Notes: generated by a model not told the origin, from the sequence alone. Shown: positions 1 through 6,320, counted from the first letter of the stretch. The stretch is 6,325 bases of DNA from Nitrospirota bacterium (GCA_015232165.1 JADGAE010000115.1:1-6325), one strand, 5' to 3'. Program-made: numbers and translations.

Positions 1-1
1 A

Positions 2-140
2 CCTTGCAGGGGAGGTCAAGGAGGGGGCGGAGGGGGTGAGGCACCCCGGCCACAAAACGCCCTTCTTGTAGGGGGTAAGGGGGCGAAGCCCCCATTCCTT
101 ATCTTTGCCGAAGCACAATCCATGAATTTCTTATGCACCC
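2..140 (+). repeat. Dispersed modular repeat, copy A, upstream of rph
   Basis: This non-coding stretch is built from blocks that recur elsewhere in the window. Bases 2-12 (CCTTGCAGGGG) recur inverted at 6310-6320. Bases 9-25 (GGGGAGGTCAAGGAGGG) recur exactly, inverted, at 1635-1651. Bases 45-63 (CCCGGCCACAAAACGCCCT) recur exactly, inverted, at 1531-1549. Bases 120-140, around TTTCTTATGC, match 6245-6265 inverted at 19 of 21 positions. A hairpin sits between the blocks at 79-93. The unit probably begins left of the window, so its true boundary is unknown. It carries no ORF and no transposase, so it looks like a REP- or MITE-like intergenic element; that class assignment is inference. Confidence 0.7.
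79..93 (+). terminator. GC-rich hairpin followed by a T-rich stretch
   Basis: GGGGGC-GAA-GCCCCC forms a perfect 6-bp stem with a 3-nt loop. It is followed on the + strand by ATTCCTTATCTTT, which is T-rich but not a clean T run. It could end a transcript entering from the left of the window. It could equally be only the structural core of the repeat. It lies 95 nt before the rph start. Confidence 0.4.
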
Positions 141-169
141 GAAGGCCAGGCAACTATTGATTATCGAAC

Positions 170-178
170 AAGGAGGAT
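170..178 (+). promoter_or_regulatory. Shine-Dalgarno sequence for rph
   Basis: AAGGAGGAT is a near-perfect anti-16S match placed 10 nt before the ATG at 189. It fixes the rph start. I could not find a convincing sigma70 promoter between the repeat and this site. Confidence 0.85.
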
Positions 179-188
179 ATTACTACAA

Positions 189-926
189 ATGAGACCCGAT
201 ACAAGAAAGCCGGATCAGTTACGCCCTGTAACCATACGTCGGGGGTTTATAGGACACGCCGAGGGGTCGGCGCTGATAGAGATGGGCAATACCAAGGTCA
301 TATGCACGGCCACGATTGAAGAGAACGTACCATCCTTTTTGAAGGACACCGGACGGGGCTGGATAACTGCCGAGTACTCGATGCTGCCACGCTCCACGCA
401 GTCGCGCCTGACAAGGGAGGCCAAGACGGGCAAGATCGGAGGCCGTACCCACGAAATCCAACGCATGATAGGCCGCGCACTGCGTAGCGTCATAAACATG
501 TCCCAGATGGGTGAACGTACCGTCCTCATTGACTGCGATGTGATCCAGGCCGATGGCGGGACACGCACGGCATCCATCACGGGGGCGCTTGTATGCCTGA
601 TTGACGCCCTGCGATTTGCCGAAAGAAACGGCATGATCCGCAGATTCCCGCTCAAGGAGTACCTCGCTGCCACCAGCGTGGGCGTTGTGGATGGCCAATT
701 GAGACTGGACCTCTGTTACGAAGAAGATAGACATGCCGACGTCGATATGAACGTAGTAATGACGGCCTCCGGCAAGTACGTAGAAATCCAGGGCTGTGCC
801 GAGGGGGCACCATTTCCGCGACAGATCGTAAACGAACTACTTGACCTGGCCGCCTCCGGGATAATGCAGCTCATAGAGATTCAAAAGAAGGTGTTGGAAG
901 ATGAACCTATATCTGGCTACCAATAA
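189..926 (+). CDS. rph: Ribonuclease PH
   Basis: RNase PH is a cytoplasmic phosphorolytic 3'-to-5' exoribonuclease that trims the 3' ends of tRNA precursors and other structured RNAs, releasing nucleoside diphosphates. The 245-residue product is full length for the family (about 235-260) and is one RNase PH fold. Diagnostic segments are the N-terminal MRPDxRxPDQLRP (residues 1-13), [16 protein letters not shown] (84-99), with R86 as phosphate ligand, [18 protein letters not shown] (116-133), with T125 and R126 in the phosphate site, and the acidic [16 protein letters not shown] segment (177-192). EIQGxAEGxPF follows at 199-209. Residue 5 is Thr where Gly is usual, a minor change. The start is fixed by a strong Shine-Dalgarno and the family N-terminus. 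The last 26 bp overlap rdgB in another frame, so the two genes are probably co-transcribed and translationally coupled. Confidence 0.97.
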   Translation: MRPDTRKPDQLRPVTIRRGFIGHAEGSALIEMGNTKVICTATIEENVPSFLKDTGRGWITAEYSMLPRSTQSRLTREAKTGKIGGRTHEIQRMIGRALRSVINMSQMGERTVLIDCDVIQADGGTRTASITGALVCLIDALRFAERNGMIRRFPLKEYLAATSVGVVDGQLRLDLCYEEDRHADVDMNVVMTASGKYVEIQGCAEGAPFPRQIVNELLDLAASGIMQLIEIQKKVLEDEPISGYQ

Positions 927-1515
927 CAAGGGAAAGATCAGGGAGATCAACAGGTTGTTTGAGGCAACCCCGTACACGTTCCTTGCCCCCGGTGAACTCC
1001 TTTCGGACACCGGCGTGCTTGAGGACGGCAAGAACTATCACGAAAACGCCTACAAAAAGGCCTTCTGCCTCTATCAAAAGACCGGCGTAGACGTCGTGGC
1101 CGAGGACTCCGGTCTGGAGGTGGAGGAGTTGGACGGGGCACCGGGGGTCTATTCGGCGCGGTTTGCAAGCATGCAGGATGCTGCTGTTGGGTCACACGGC
1201 TCTTCCGATGCCGACAACATCGTGCACCTGTTGCATCTGCTCACCGGAGTGCCTGCATCGGGGCGTGGGGCCAGGTTTGTCTCCGTCCTGTGCCTGATCG
1301 AGGGCGGCGTAGAGCGTTATTTTGAGGGTGAGGTGCGAGGCAGAATTATTGATACCCCAATGGGGGACTCCGGTTTTGGTTACGACCCGGTCTTTGTCCC
1401 CGATGGTTACACGCAAACCTTTGCACAGCTCGGACAAGAGGTAAAAAACACAATCAGTCACCGGGCAATGTCCGTACAAAAACTCAAAGAATACCTCAAC
1501 CGGAAAGCAACGTAG
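901..1515 (+). CDS. rdgB: Non-canonical purine NTP pyrophosphatase (RdgB/HAM1 family)
   Basis: This cytoplasmic house-cleaning enzyme hydrolyses dITP, ITP and XTP to the monophosphate and pyrophosphate, keeping deaminated purines out of DNA and RNA. The 204-residue product is close to the usual length (about 195-205). Family motifs are TNNKGK (7-12), the substrate-binding loop near the N-terminus; [14 protein letters not shown] (41-54), with metal-binding Glu; [22 protein letters not shown] (68-89), with catalytic Asp at 69; SGFGYDPVF (157-165); and SHR (186-188). The segment after SHR reads AMSVQKL rather than the common G-K-A-L type, which is conservative. The ATG lies inside rph and is preceded by GAAGG at 887-891 with 9-nt spacing. 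Its end overlaps the stop of a convergent - strand gene by 20 bp. The rph-rdgB pairing is common in bacteria and links RNA maturation with nucleotide-pool sanitation. Confidence 0.97.
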   Translation: MNLYLATNNKGKIREINRLFEATPYTFLAPGELLSDTGVLEDGKNYHENAYKKAFCLYQKTGVDVVAEDSGLEVEELDGAPGVYSARFASMQDAAVGSHGSSDADNIVHLLHLLTGVPASGRGARFVSVLCLIEGGVERYFEGEVRGRIIDTPMGDSGFGYDPVFVPDGYTQTFAQLGQEVKNTISHRAMSVQKLKEYLNRKAT

Positions 1516-2020
1516 AAGAAAAGAACAAAGAGGGCGTTTTGTGGCCGGGACGGGTGCGACTTTCAGCCAGGGGCACTGAACCGGGGGTTGCCAACCCCTT
1601 GCCAACCCCCGCTGCGGGAAAATCGTGCCCCACACCCTCCTTGACCTCCCCCTTTAATGATGAGGCTGTTGCGTTGTCTTTCAATGCCTCTGTAGCCGGC
1701 GAATACATCTCAAGTGCCTTGGAGTTGGTCAGGATAATGACAAATATGAGGATGAGGAAGTATAACAGCATCTTGGATTCCAGCTTTGTTTGAAGTAATG
1801 ACAGATCGGCTTTTAACTCCGCTTTAATCAAAGCCAAATCGGATTTTGTAGCAAATCTTTTTTCCATTTCCGACAAAAGCTCGTCTTTGCTAGTTTTCCA
1901 CTTGTACTCGGTGAGGTCGGAGATTGTCGTCTCAAACGCCTTGACAACCCGTTTGGCGTCTTCATGCTCCATGGTCTTTTCCAGGGCTTCGTATACTTCT
2001 ATCGGTAACGTTACTGCCAT
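1496..2020 (-). CDS. Small coiled-coil protein with one membrane segment (CCDC90/DUF1640-like)
   Basis: The function is unknown. From the ATG at 2020 the product is 174 residues. It has a hydrophilic helical N-terminal part (MAVTLPIEVYEALEKTM onward, 1-40) and a heptad-like coiled-coil region around 44-83 containing FATKSDLALIKAELKADL. One hydrophobic helix follows (LLYFLILIFVIILT, about 85-98), then a low-complexity tail. The coil-then-membrane layout resembles CCDC90/DUF1640 proteins; this is pattern recognition, not a search result. The tail from about 123 to 163 is encoded by repeat copy C and is probably acquired sequence. The start is uncertain: in-frame ATG at 2038 and TTG at 2044 are alternatives. 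None has a well-spaced Shine-Dalgarno, since AAGGG lies only 1 nt before the 2020 ATG. I prefer 2020 because the ordered sequence begins there. The stop lies within the end of convergent rdgB. It is probably a separate unit from the gyrI-like gene. Confidence 0.7.
   Translation of the reverse strand: MAVTLPIEVYEALEKTMEHEDAKRVVKAFETTISDLTEYKWKTSKDELLSEMEKRFATKSDLALIKAELKADLSLLQTKLESKMLLYFLILIFVIILTNSKALEMYSPATEALKDNATASSLKGEVKEGVGHDFPAAGVGKGLATPGSVPLAESRTRPGHKTPSLFFSSTLLSG
1531..1651 (-). repeat. Dispersed modular repeat, copy C, inside a coding region
   Basis: Read on the - strand, this begins with the same 17-bp block as copy A (1635-1651) and ends with the same 19-bp block (1531-1549), both exact. 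Copy A has 55 bp from end to end of these blocks and copy C has 121 bp, so C carries about 66 bp more inside. The extra part contains CCCGCTGCGGG at 1608-1618, TTCAG/CTGAA arms at 1562-1580 and the tandem duplication at 1588-1609. Orientation is opposite to copy A, so A and C form an inverted pair around rph-rdgB. The whole element is an open frame on the - strand. Confidence 0.75.
1588..1609 (+). repeat. Perfect 11-bp tandem duplication with alternative hairpins
   Basis: TTGCCAACCCC occurs twice back to back (1588-1598 and 1599-1609). The preceding GGGGGTT (1583-1589) can pair with either AACCCC arm: a short hairpin with a 3-nt loop using 1593-1598, or a 7-bp stem with a longer loop using 1604-1610. 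The block lies within repeat copy C and within the tail of the coiled-coil gene. Confidence 0.85.
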
Positions 2021-2113
2021 ACCCTTATGGTAGCACATACTCAAACCAAAATCAACCAGCCTTCACGGTAAATTTGTTCTACGTTATAACACCAAAAGAA
2101 AAGACGAAAAGGA

Positions 2114-2127
2114 GGGCGGCTCCGCTC
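2114..2127 (-). repeat. Degenerate hairpin core, copy D, between two - strand genes
   Basis: GGGCGGCTCCGC (2114-2125) is identical to 6285-6296 in copy B. Here the outer stem is imperfect. On the - strand it is followed by the T-rich CTCCTTTTCGTCTTTTCTTTT. It sits in the 175-199 bp gap between the gyrI-like gene and the coiled-coil gene, where a terminator for the ileS-lspA-gyrI unit would be expected. As an RNA made from the - strand, the stem has an A-C mismatch and is weak. I see nothing else of note in 2045-2219. Confidence 0.35.
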
Positions 2128-2219
2128 GCACGGCAGCGATAGTCATTGTCGAGGCGGTGTAATACTCTACCCCTTGTAATCCCCATCCCCACCAATGCGT
2201 GGATGTTTAACTCTTGTAT

Positions 2220-2834
2220 CTAAGCCGGTTTTACAGGCTGCCGCAATACGGTCTTCATGTTCTCAGGCAACGTCTTACGTGGATCACTCAGGTATATCTC
2301 GTGGTGTTTACCAACGAGTACATAGCCGTTTTCTTTGATATAGCTATGAATGATTCCTATGGTCTGGCTTTCGGTAGAGAAAGGTCCTTTGTGCATGACC
2401 TGTGCACATAGTCCTTCATGGAAGGGCTCAAACCTTACATTATTAAGTCGTGAAAGTGTTTTCTTCTTTTTTGCCTGCTCAAGGGCTTCCTCAAATAATG
2501 ATTTTGTAACATACTCCGGTTGCATGACCATCAAGGTCCACTGCCAGGCATCCTTGTTCAAGACATCAAATTGATCCCCCTGCGTCCACCATATCCCTTC
2601 CAGGGGCATAACGGTGTAGTCCTTTGCCGCGGGCAACTTCTTGGCCATGAACTTGAGCGTGTACGAAAGCGAAAACAAGCTCTCTATTGAGTTCTTAAAT
2701 GCCTCCGTGGTATTGGGGTCACCGATGCCATCTATCATCAAGAAGTTCATCTGCGGTACATCCACCGTCTCCACCGCCTTTGATGATGGCTGATACAGGT
2801 GTTTGAGAGTCTTTTTCAGATCAATTTTTTCCAT
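2220..2834 (-). CDS. GyrI-like small-molecule-binding domain protein
   Basis: This is a stand-alone GyrI-like (SOUL/GyrI superfamily, COG4832-type) protein of 204 residues, full length for the group, with no DNA-binding domain. Typical features are the start region KHLYQPSSKAVETVDVPQMNFLMIDGIGDPN (11-41), the Trp-rich MPLEGIWWTQGDQFD segment (76-90), an EPFHEGLCAQVMHKGPFSTE stretch (136-155), and the signature KHHEIYLSDPRK (176-187). Some relatives, such as Listeria Lin2189 and YtkR7, are reported to hydrolyse cyclopropanoid DNA-alkylating compounds. Others only bind ligands, so enzymatic activity here is unproven. No signal peptide or membrane segment is visible, so it should be cytoplasmic. 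AGGAG lies 8 nt before the ATG. The gene follows lspA after 39 bp on the same strand, so co-transcription is likely, although no functional link with lipoprotein processing is evident. Confidence 0.9.
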   Translation of the reverse strand: MEKIDLKKTLKHLYQPSSKAVETVDVPQMNFLMIDGIGDPNTTEAFKNSIESLFSLSYTLKFMAKKLPAAKDYTVMPLEGIWWTQGDQFDVLNKDAWQWTLMVMQPEYVTKSLFEEALEQAKKKKTLSRLNNVRFEPFHEGLCAQVMHKGPFSTESQTIGIIHSYIKENGYVLVGKHHEIYLSDPRKTLPENMKTVLRQPVKPA

Positions 2835-2842
2835 ATAAATTA

Positions 2843-2847
2843 CTCCT
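2843..2847 (-). promoter_or_regulatory. Shine-Dalgarno sequence for the gyrI-like gene
   Basis: On the - strand, AGGAG lies 8 nt before the ATG at 2834 and is preceded by a run of eight A (2849-2856). This supports the chosen start. Confidence 0.8.
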
Positions 2848-2873
2848 GTTTTTTTTCTTAGAGACTGTCAGCA

Positions 2874-3371
2874 TCATTTTACAATGCTTGTTTTTGCCCT
2901 GAACTGGCTGATTATCAGGAGCACAATTCCAATAGTGAGAGCAGAGTCGGCCACGTTAAAGGCCGGCCAATGATATCTGCCAACATAGAGGTCGAGAAAA
3001 TCTACCACGTATGCCCTTGCAACCCTGTCAGTTGCGTTGCCAGCCGCACCACCCAGTAACAGAGAAAACGCATAGAGATCACTGTCGCTTATCCTGATAA
3101 GCACGGCAAGTATTGCCAGGGCCACAACGGAGAGCACTATAAATGTGCCGTTACCAAGTCCCTTAAACAATCCAAATGCCGAGCCAATGTTTCTGACGTA
3201 GACAATGTTAAAAAACGGCAAAACCTCCCTTGAGTCATGCAGAGGCAGCGTTTGTACTATTAAGTACTTGCTACCCTGGTCCAGGAGATATATGACAGCT
3301 GCGATGGCATAAAACCCGGCTTTCTTACCACCGCTACCGGTTGTGATACTGTTTATCCATCCGGTGTTCAT
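2874..3371 (-). CDS. lspA: Lipoprotein signal peptidase (signal peptidase II)
   Basis: LspA is an inner-membrane aspartyl protease that removes the signal peptide of diacylglyceryl-modified prolipoproteins, after Lgt has acted. The product has 165 residues, normal for the family, with about four hydrophobic helices (roughly 18-37, 74-93, 98-112 and 142-157). Conserved blocks are LDQGSKY (30-36), VRNIGSAFGLF (59-69), GGAAGNATDR (107-116) with catalytic Asp115, VVDFLDL (122-128) and FNVADSALTIG (138-148) with catalytic Asp142. GSAF and NATDR replace the commoner GAAF and NLxDR, but the essential Asn and Asp residues remain, so the enzyme should be active. The ATG overlaps the ileS stop in an ATGA tetranucleotide and has no obvious Shine-Dalgarno, which suggests translational coupling to ileS. 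The ileS-lspA order is widespread in bacteria. Confidence 0.96.
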   Translation of the reverse strand: MNTGWINSITTGSGGKKAGFYAIAAVIYLLDQGSKYLIVQTLPLHDSREVLPFFNIVYVRNIGSAFGLFKGLGNGTFIVLSVVALAILAVLIRISDSDLYAFSLLLGGAAGNATDRVARAYVVDFLDLYVGRYHWPAFNVADSALTIGIVLLIISQFRAKTSIVK

Positions 3372-6199
3372 TGCTTAACGTCTTGTGGATGCAGGACGTC
3401 GTAGCACCTGCTGCACAGCTCAGGTTCATCGCTAAAGCTGCCAACACAGACGCTAACGTTCCAACACCTCTCGCACTTGCGTCCCTCTGCCTTGACGACA
3501 ACAACTACCAGTGTATCGCCCTCTTCCACTTGTCTTTCTTCATAGCTACCATCCTTAGTGAGGATCAATAGTTTCTTAGGTCGTTGATCATATGGGAGTA
3601 TCTCTGCCTGTGAGACGATAAACAGGGTTGGCAGGAAGTCCTTGTAATCACTTATCAGCGACATGTATGACTCATCGCAGAAGAGGCTGACCTTTGCCTC
3701 AAGGGAGTTGCCAATGACCTTTTCCTGTCTCTTTATCTCGAGGGCCTTGTTTACGATGTCCCTGATCTTTACCAATGCCTGCCACCTCTGGTCAAGTGTG
3801 TCGTCTATGAAGCCGGGGTCGGGGACCGGGAAATCCACCAAAAAGATGCTGCCATGCCCCTTGTCCTTAAAGTGCTGCCAGACCTCTTCGGCCGTAAATG
3901 ACAGGATCGGTGCCATCAGGGCGGTCAACGTTGTCAGGGTCTTTTTCATTGTCCACTGTGCCGCGCGTCTTTGAGGGTTATTGGCGGCAAAGGTGTAGAC
4001 CCTGTCTTTTATTATGTCCAGGTAGAAGGAACTCATGTCGATAATACAGAAGTTGTGTATGCAGTGGAAGACCTCATGAAAGCTGTAGTTGTCGTAGGCC
4101 CTTGTCACCTGCGTGATTAGAACCTGGAGTCTGTGCATGGCCCATCTGTCCAGTTCGTTGAGGTGGGCGCTGTAGTCTGCGTTGTCGAGGTCATTGATGT
4201 TGCCGATGAGAAACCTGCACGTGTTTCTGATCTTTCTGTATGCCTCTGTAAGCCTGTCAAGGATTTCTTTGGATATCCTGATATCGTTTCTGTAATCCTC
4301 GGCGGCCACCCAGAGTCTCAGGATGTCGGCACCGTTTTGGCTGATTAAATCCGCCGGGGTAATGACGTTGCCCTGGGACTTTGACATCTTCTTGCCCTTG
4401 CCATCGACGACAAAGCCGTGCGTGAGGACGGTCTTAAACGGTGCCCTATCCCTTACGCCGGTGGAGGTAATCAGTGAGCTTTGGAACCATCCCCTGTGCT
4501 GGTCGCTGCCTTCCAGATACATGTCAGCGGGCCAGGACAGTCCCTCAAACCTCTCAAGCACCGCCTGGTGACTCACCCCGGAGTCAAACCACACATCGAG
4601 GATATCGCTCTCCTTGTCAAACTCCTTACCGCCGCAGTTGTCACATGAGTAGCCCTGTGGCAGGAACGCCTTCGCAGGGAGTTCAAACCAGACATCTGCA
4701 CTCTGCGCCTGCACCTTATCGACTATCAGCATCAGGACGGCCTGATCGGTGACGACCTTGCCACAGCCCTTGCAGTTGAGCACGGCTATGGGCACGCCCC
4801 AGGAGCGCTGTCTGGATATGCACCAGTCCGGTCTGTTTTTGACCATCGCGTTGATCCTGTCTATGCCCCATGCGGGGATCCAATTGACGCGCTCTATCTC
4901 ATCGAGGCAGCGTTTCTTTAAATCGTCCCTCTGCATGGAGATAAACCACTGGTCGGTTGCACGGAATATGACCGGCCTTTTGCAGCGCCAGCAGTGCGGA
5001 TATGAGTGCGTGATCTCCTCTCTGTGTAGTAGGTCATGGTTCTTGTTTAAGAGTTCTATGATCTCCTCGTTTGCCGACAGGACAAACTTACCCTGGAGGA
5101 AATCCACCTCGGCGGTAAACTTGCCGGCATTGTCAACCGGGGCGTAGATATCAAGTCCGTGTTGTATGCCAACACCATAGTCGTCCTCGCCATGTCCAGG
5201 GGCTATGTGCACGATACCCGTGCCATCCTCTGCGCTGACAAACGGTGCCGTTACCACCGTAGATGTCCTGTCAACAAAGGGATGTGCGGTCTTAATCCCC
5301 TCCAGAACACTGCCCTTGAGGGTAGCGGCTATTGTTGTACCAATTGCTATTGTATCCTTCAACCTCTCAACGAGGTCACTTGCCACGATGTATGCGCTTG
5401 CGTCCTTGACAACCACGGCGTAGTCGATATCCGGATGTACCGCCAGGGCCATGTTGGCCGGCAGTGTCCAGGGCGTGGTCGTCCAGATGACTATGTATAC
5501 GTCTTTTATATTAGCATCCGTGGTTATCCTTTGGAGGTCTGCCGCTAAAACCTTAAATCGGACAAAGACGGAGGGGGAGCGTTTGTCGTTGTACTCGACC
5601 TCGGCCTCCGCCAGGGCCGTCATACAGGAGGAACACCAATGCACCGGCTTTCTGCCCTTGTATACGTAGCCCTTTGTCAGAAACATGTGAAACTCCCTGA
5701 CAATGGTTGCCTGATAATCATAGCTCATCGTTACATATGGGGTGTCCCACTTACCAAAGACCCCCAAGCGTATAAACTCCTCCCTCTGGATGTCTATGAA
5801 TCCCTCGGCGTACTTTCGGCAGCGCAGGCGTCTTTCGTTGACCGACAGATCGGCCTTCTTGCTGCCCAGTTCCTTGTCCACCTGATGTTCGATGGGCAGG
5901 CCGTGACAGTCCCATCCAGGGACGTAGGGTGCATAGCGCCCCCTCATGGAGTTATACTTCACGATTATGTCCTTGAGTATCTTGTTGAGGGCATGTCCTA
6001 TGTGTATGTGTCCGTTTGCATAGGGTGGGCCATCGTGCAGGATGTAGCTTGTGTTGTCTTTGTTCTTTTGCAGCATCTGCTGGTAAACGGCGTTGTCTTT
6101 CCAGAAGGAAAGGGTCTGAGGCTCTCTCTTTACGAGGTTTGCCTTCATAGGAAACTCCGTCTGCGGGAGGTTTAGTGTGTCTTTATAGTCCTTTTCCAT
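3368..6199 (-). CDS. ileS: Isoleucyl-tRNA synthetase, bacterial type with C-terminal zinc finger
   Basis: This cytoplasmic class I synthetase charges tRNA-Ile and edits misactivated valine. From the ATG at 6199 it has 943 residues, usual for the family. In numbering from the upstream ATG at 6220 (subtract 7 for the preferred start): the HIGH motif is at 73-76 within PPYANGHIHIGHALNKILKD. The CP1 editing domain lies about 200-400, with WTTTPWTLPANMA (246-258) and GTGIVHIAPGHGEDDYGVG (333-351). Cysteine pairs occur at 196/199, 410/413, 483/486 and 526/529. DVWFDSGVSH (542-551) and GSDQHRGWFQSSL (571-583) precede KMSKS at 611-615. The anticodon-binding domain follows. A C-terminal zinc finger uses Cys916, 919, 936 and 939. 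The preferred start gives MEKDYKDTLNLPQTEFPM, like the E. coli N-terminus. The ATG at 6220 would add seven residues. Neither has a well-spaced Shine-Dalgarno. It leads the ileS-lspA-gyrI-like unit. Confidence 0.97.
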   Translation of the reverse strand: MEKDYKDTLNLPQTEFPMKANLVKREPQTLSFWKDNAVYQQMLQKNKDNTSYILHDGPPYANGHIHIGHALNKILKDIIVKYNSMRGRYAPYVPGWDCHGLPIEHQVDKELGSKKADLSVNERRLRCRKYAEGFIDIQREEFIRLGVFGKWDTPYVTMSYDYQATIVREFHMFLTKGYVYKGRKPVHWCSSCMTALAEAEVEYNDKRSPSVFVRFKVLAADLQRITTDANIKDVYIVIWTTTPWTLPANMALAVHPDIDYAVVVKDASAYIVASDLVERLKDTIAIGTTIAATLKGSVLEGIKTAHPFVDRTSTVVTAPFVSAEDGTGIVHIAPGHGEDDYGVGIQHGLDIYAPVDNAGKFTAEVDFLQGKFVLSANEEIIELLNKNHDLLHREEITHSYPHCWRCKRPVIFRATDQWFISMQRDDLKKRCLDEIERVNWIPAWGIDRINAMVKNRPDWCISRQRSWGVPIAVLNCKGCGKVVTDQAVLMLIVDKVQAQSADVWFELPAKAFLPQGYSCDNCGGKEFDKESDILDVWFDSGVSHQAVLERFEGLSWPADMYLEGSDQHRGWFQSSLITSTGVRDRAPFKTVLTHGFVVDGKGKKMSKSQGNVITPADLISQNGADILRLWVAAEDYRNDIRISKEILDRLTEAYRKIRNTCRFLIGNINDLDNADYSAHLNELDRWAMHRLQVLITQVTRAYDNYSFHEVFHCIHNFCIIDMSSFYLDIIKDRVYTFAANNPQRRAAQWTMKKTLTTLTALMAPILSFTAEEVWQHFKDKGHGSIFLVDFPVPDPGFIDDTLDQRWQALVKIRDIVNKALEIKRQEKVIGNSLEAKVSLFCDESYMSLISDYKDFLPTLFIVSQAEILPYDQRPKKLLILTKDGSYEERQVEEGDTLVVVVVKAEGRKCERCWNVSVCVGSFSDEPELCSRCYDVLHPQDVKQ

Positions 6200-6210
6200 A
6201 TAGTGAATAT

Positions 6211-6240
6211 AAAATACCATTTCTTTCCATTGGATGTCAA
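6211..6240 (-). promoter_or_regulatory. Candidate sigma70 promoter of ileS
   Basis: Read on the - strand, a perfect -35 hexamer TTGACA (6240-6235) is followed after 18 bp by TATTTT (6216-6211), four of six matches to TATAAT, within the A/T-rich TATTTTATATT. Initiation about 7 nt downstream would fall near 6204, only 5 nt before the ATG at 6199. That would exclude the ATG at 6220 and give a nearly leaderless mRNA. The match is by eye; no scoring was possible. Confidence 0.45.
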
Positions 6241-6244
6241 GGTT

Positions 6245-6320
6245 GGGCGCATAAGAAACTCATGGGTGCCTTGGGGAAAGAAAGGGGCGGCTCCGCCCCC
6301 CTTCAGAACCCCCTGCAAGG
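6245..6320 (-). repeat. Dispersed modular repeat, copy B, upstream of ileS
   Basis: Read on the - strand, this begins with CCTTGCAGGGG (6320-6310, same as 2-12) and contains the hairpin core at 6284-6299. It ends with a 21-bp block (6265-6245) that matches 120-140 at 19 of 21 positions. It lacks the 17-bp and 19-bp blocks shared by copies A and C, so it is a shorter variant. It lies in the same orientation relative to ileS as copy A does to rph, ending 45 bp before the ileS ATG (48 bp for rph). It may continue past the right edge. Confidence 0.65.
6284..6299 (-). terminator. GC-rich hairpin followed by a T-rich stretch
   Basis: On the - strand GGGGCG-GAGC-CGCCCC makes a perfect 6-bp stem with a 4-nt loop, followed directly by TTTCTTT. 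This is a plausible intrinsic terminator for a - strand transcript entering from the right, upstream of the ileS unit. It is also the structural core of repeat copy B. Confidence 0.45.

Noticed and set aside
105..134. Possible -35/-10 pair upstream of rph (TTGCCG then TTCTTA or TCTTAT)
   Set aside because: The -10 match is poor at any reasonable spacing, and the sequence is part of the repeat.
219..734. Long antisense open frames across rph and rdgB (including 215-673, 219-734 and 1192-1635)
   Set aside because: They lie opposite two genes with clear family motifs, show no recognisable domain and have compositions typical of shadow frames in GC-rich coding DNA.
1588..1609. Tandem direct repeat considered as a CRISPR fragment
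   Set aside because: The units are 11 bp, adjacent and without spacers, and no cas gene is present.
1539..1793. 84-residue + strand frame running through repeat copy C
   Set aside because: It begins in the repeat, lacks a Shine-Dalgarno and lies opposite the more protein-like coiled-coil gene.
2184..2205. Imperfect hairpin (CATCC...GGATG) just past the gyrI-like stop, considered as its terminator
   Set aside because: The stem is bulged and is followed by GGGATTACAAGG on the - strand, with no T run.
3371..6175. Many + strand open frames opposite ileS, up to 178 residues (5639-6175)
   Set aside because: They are antisense to a full-length IleRS, unrelated to any family I know, and overlap each other. 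They are best explained as shadows.
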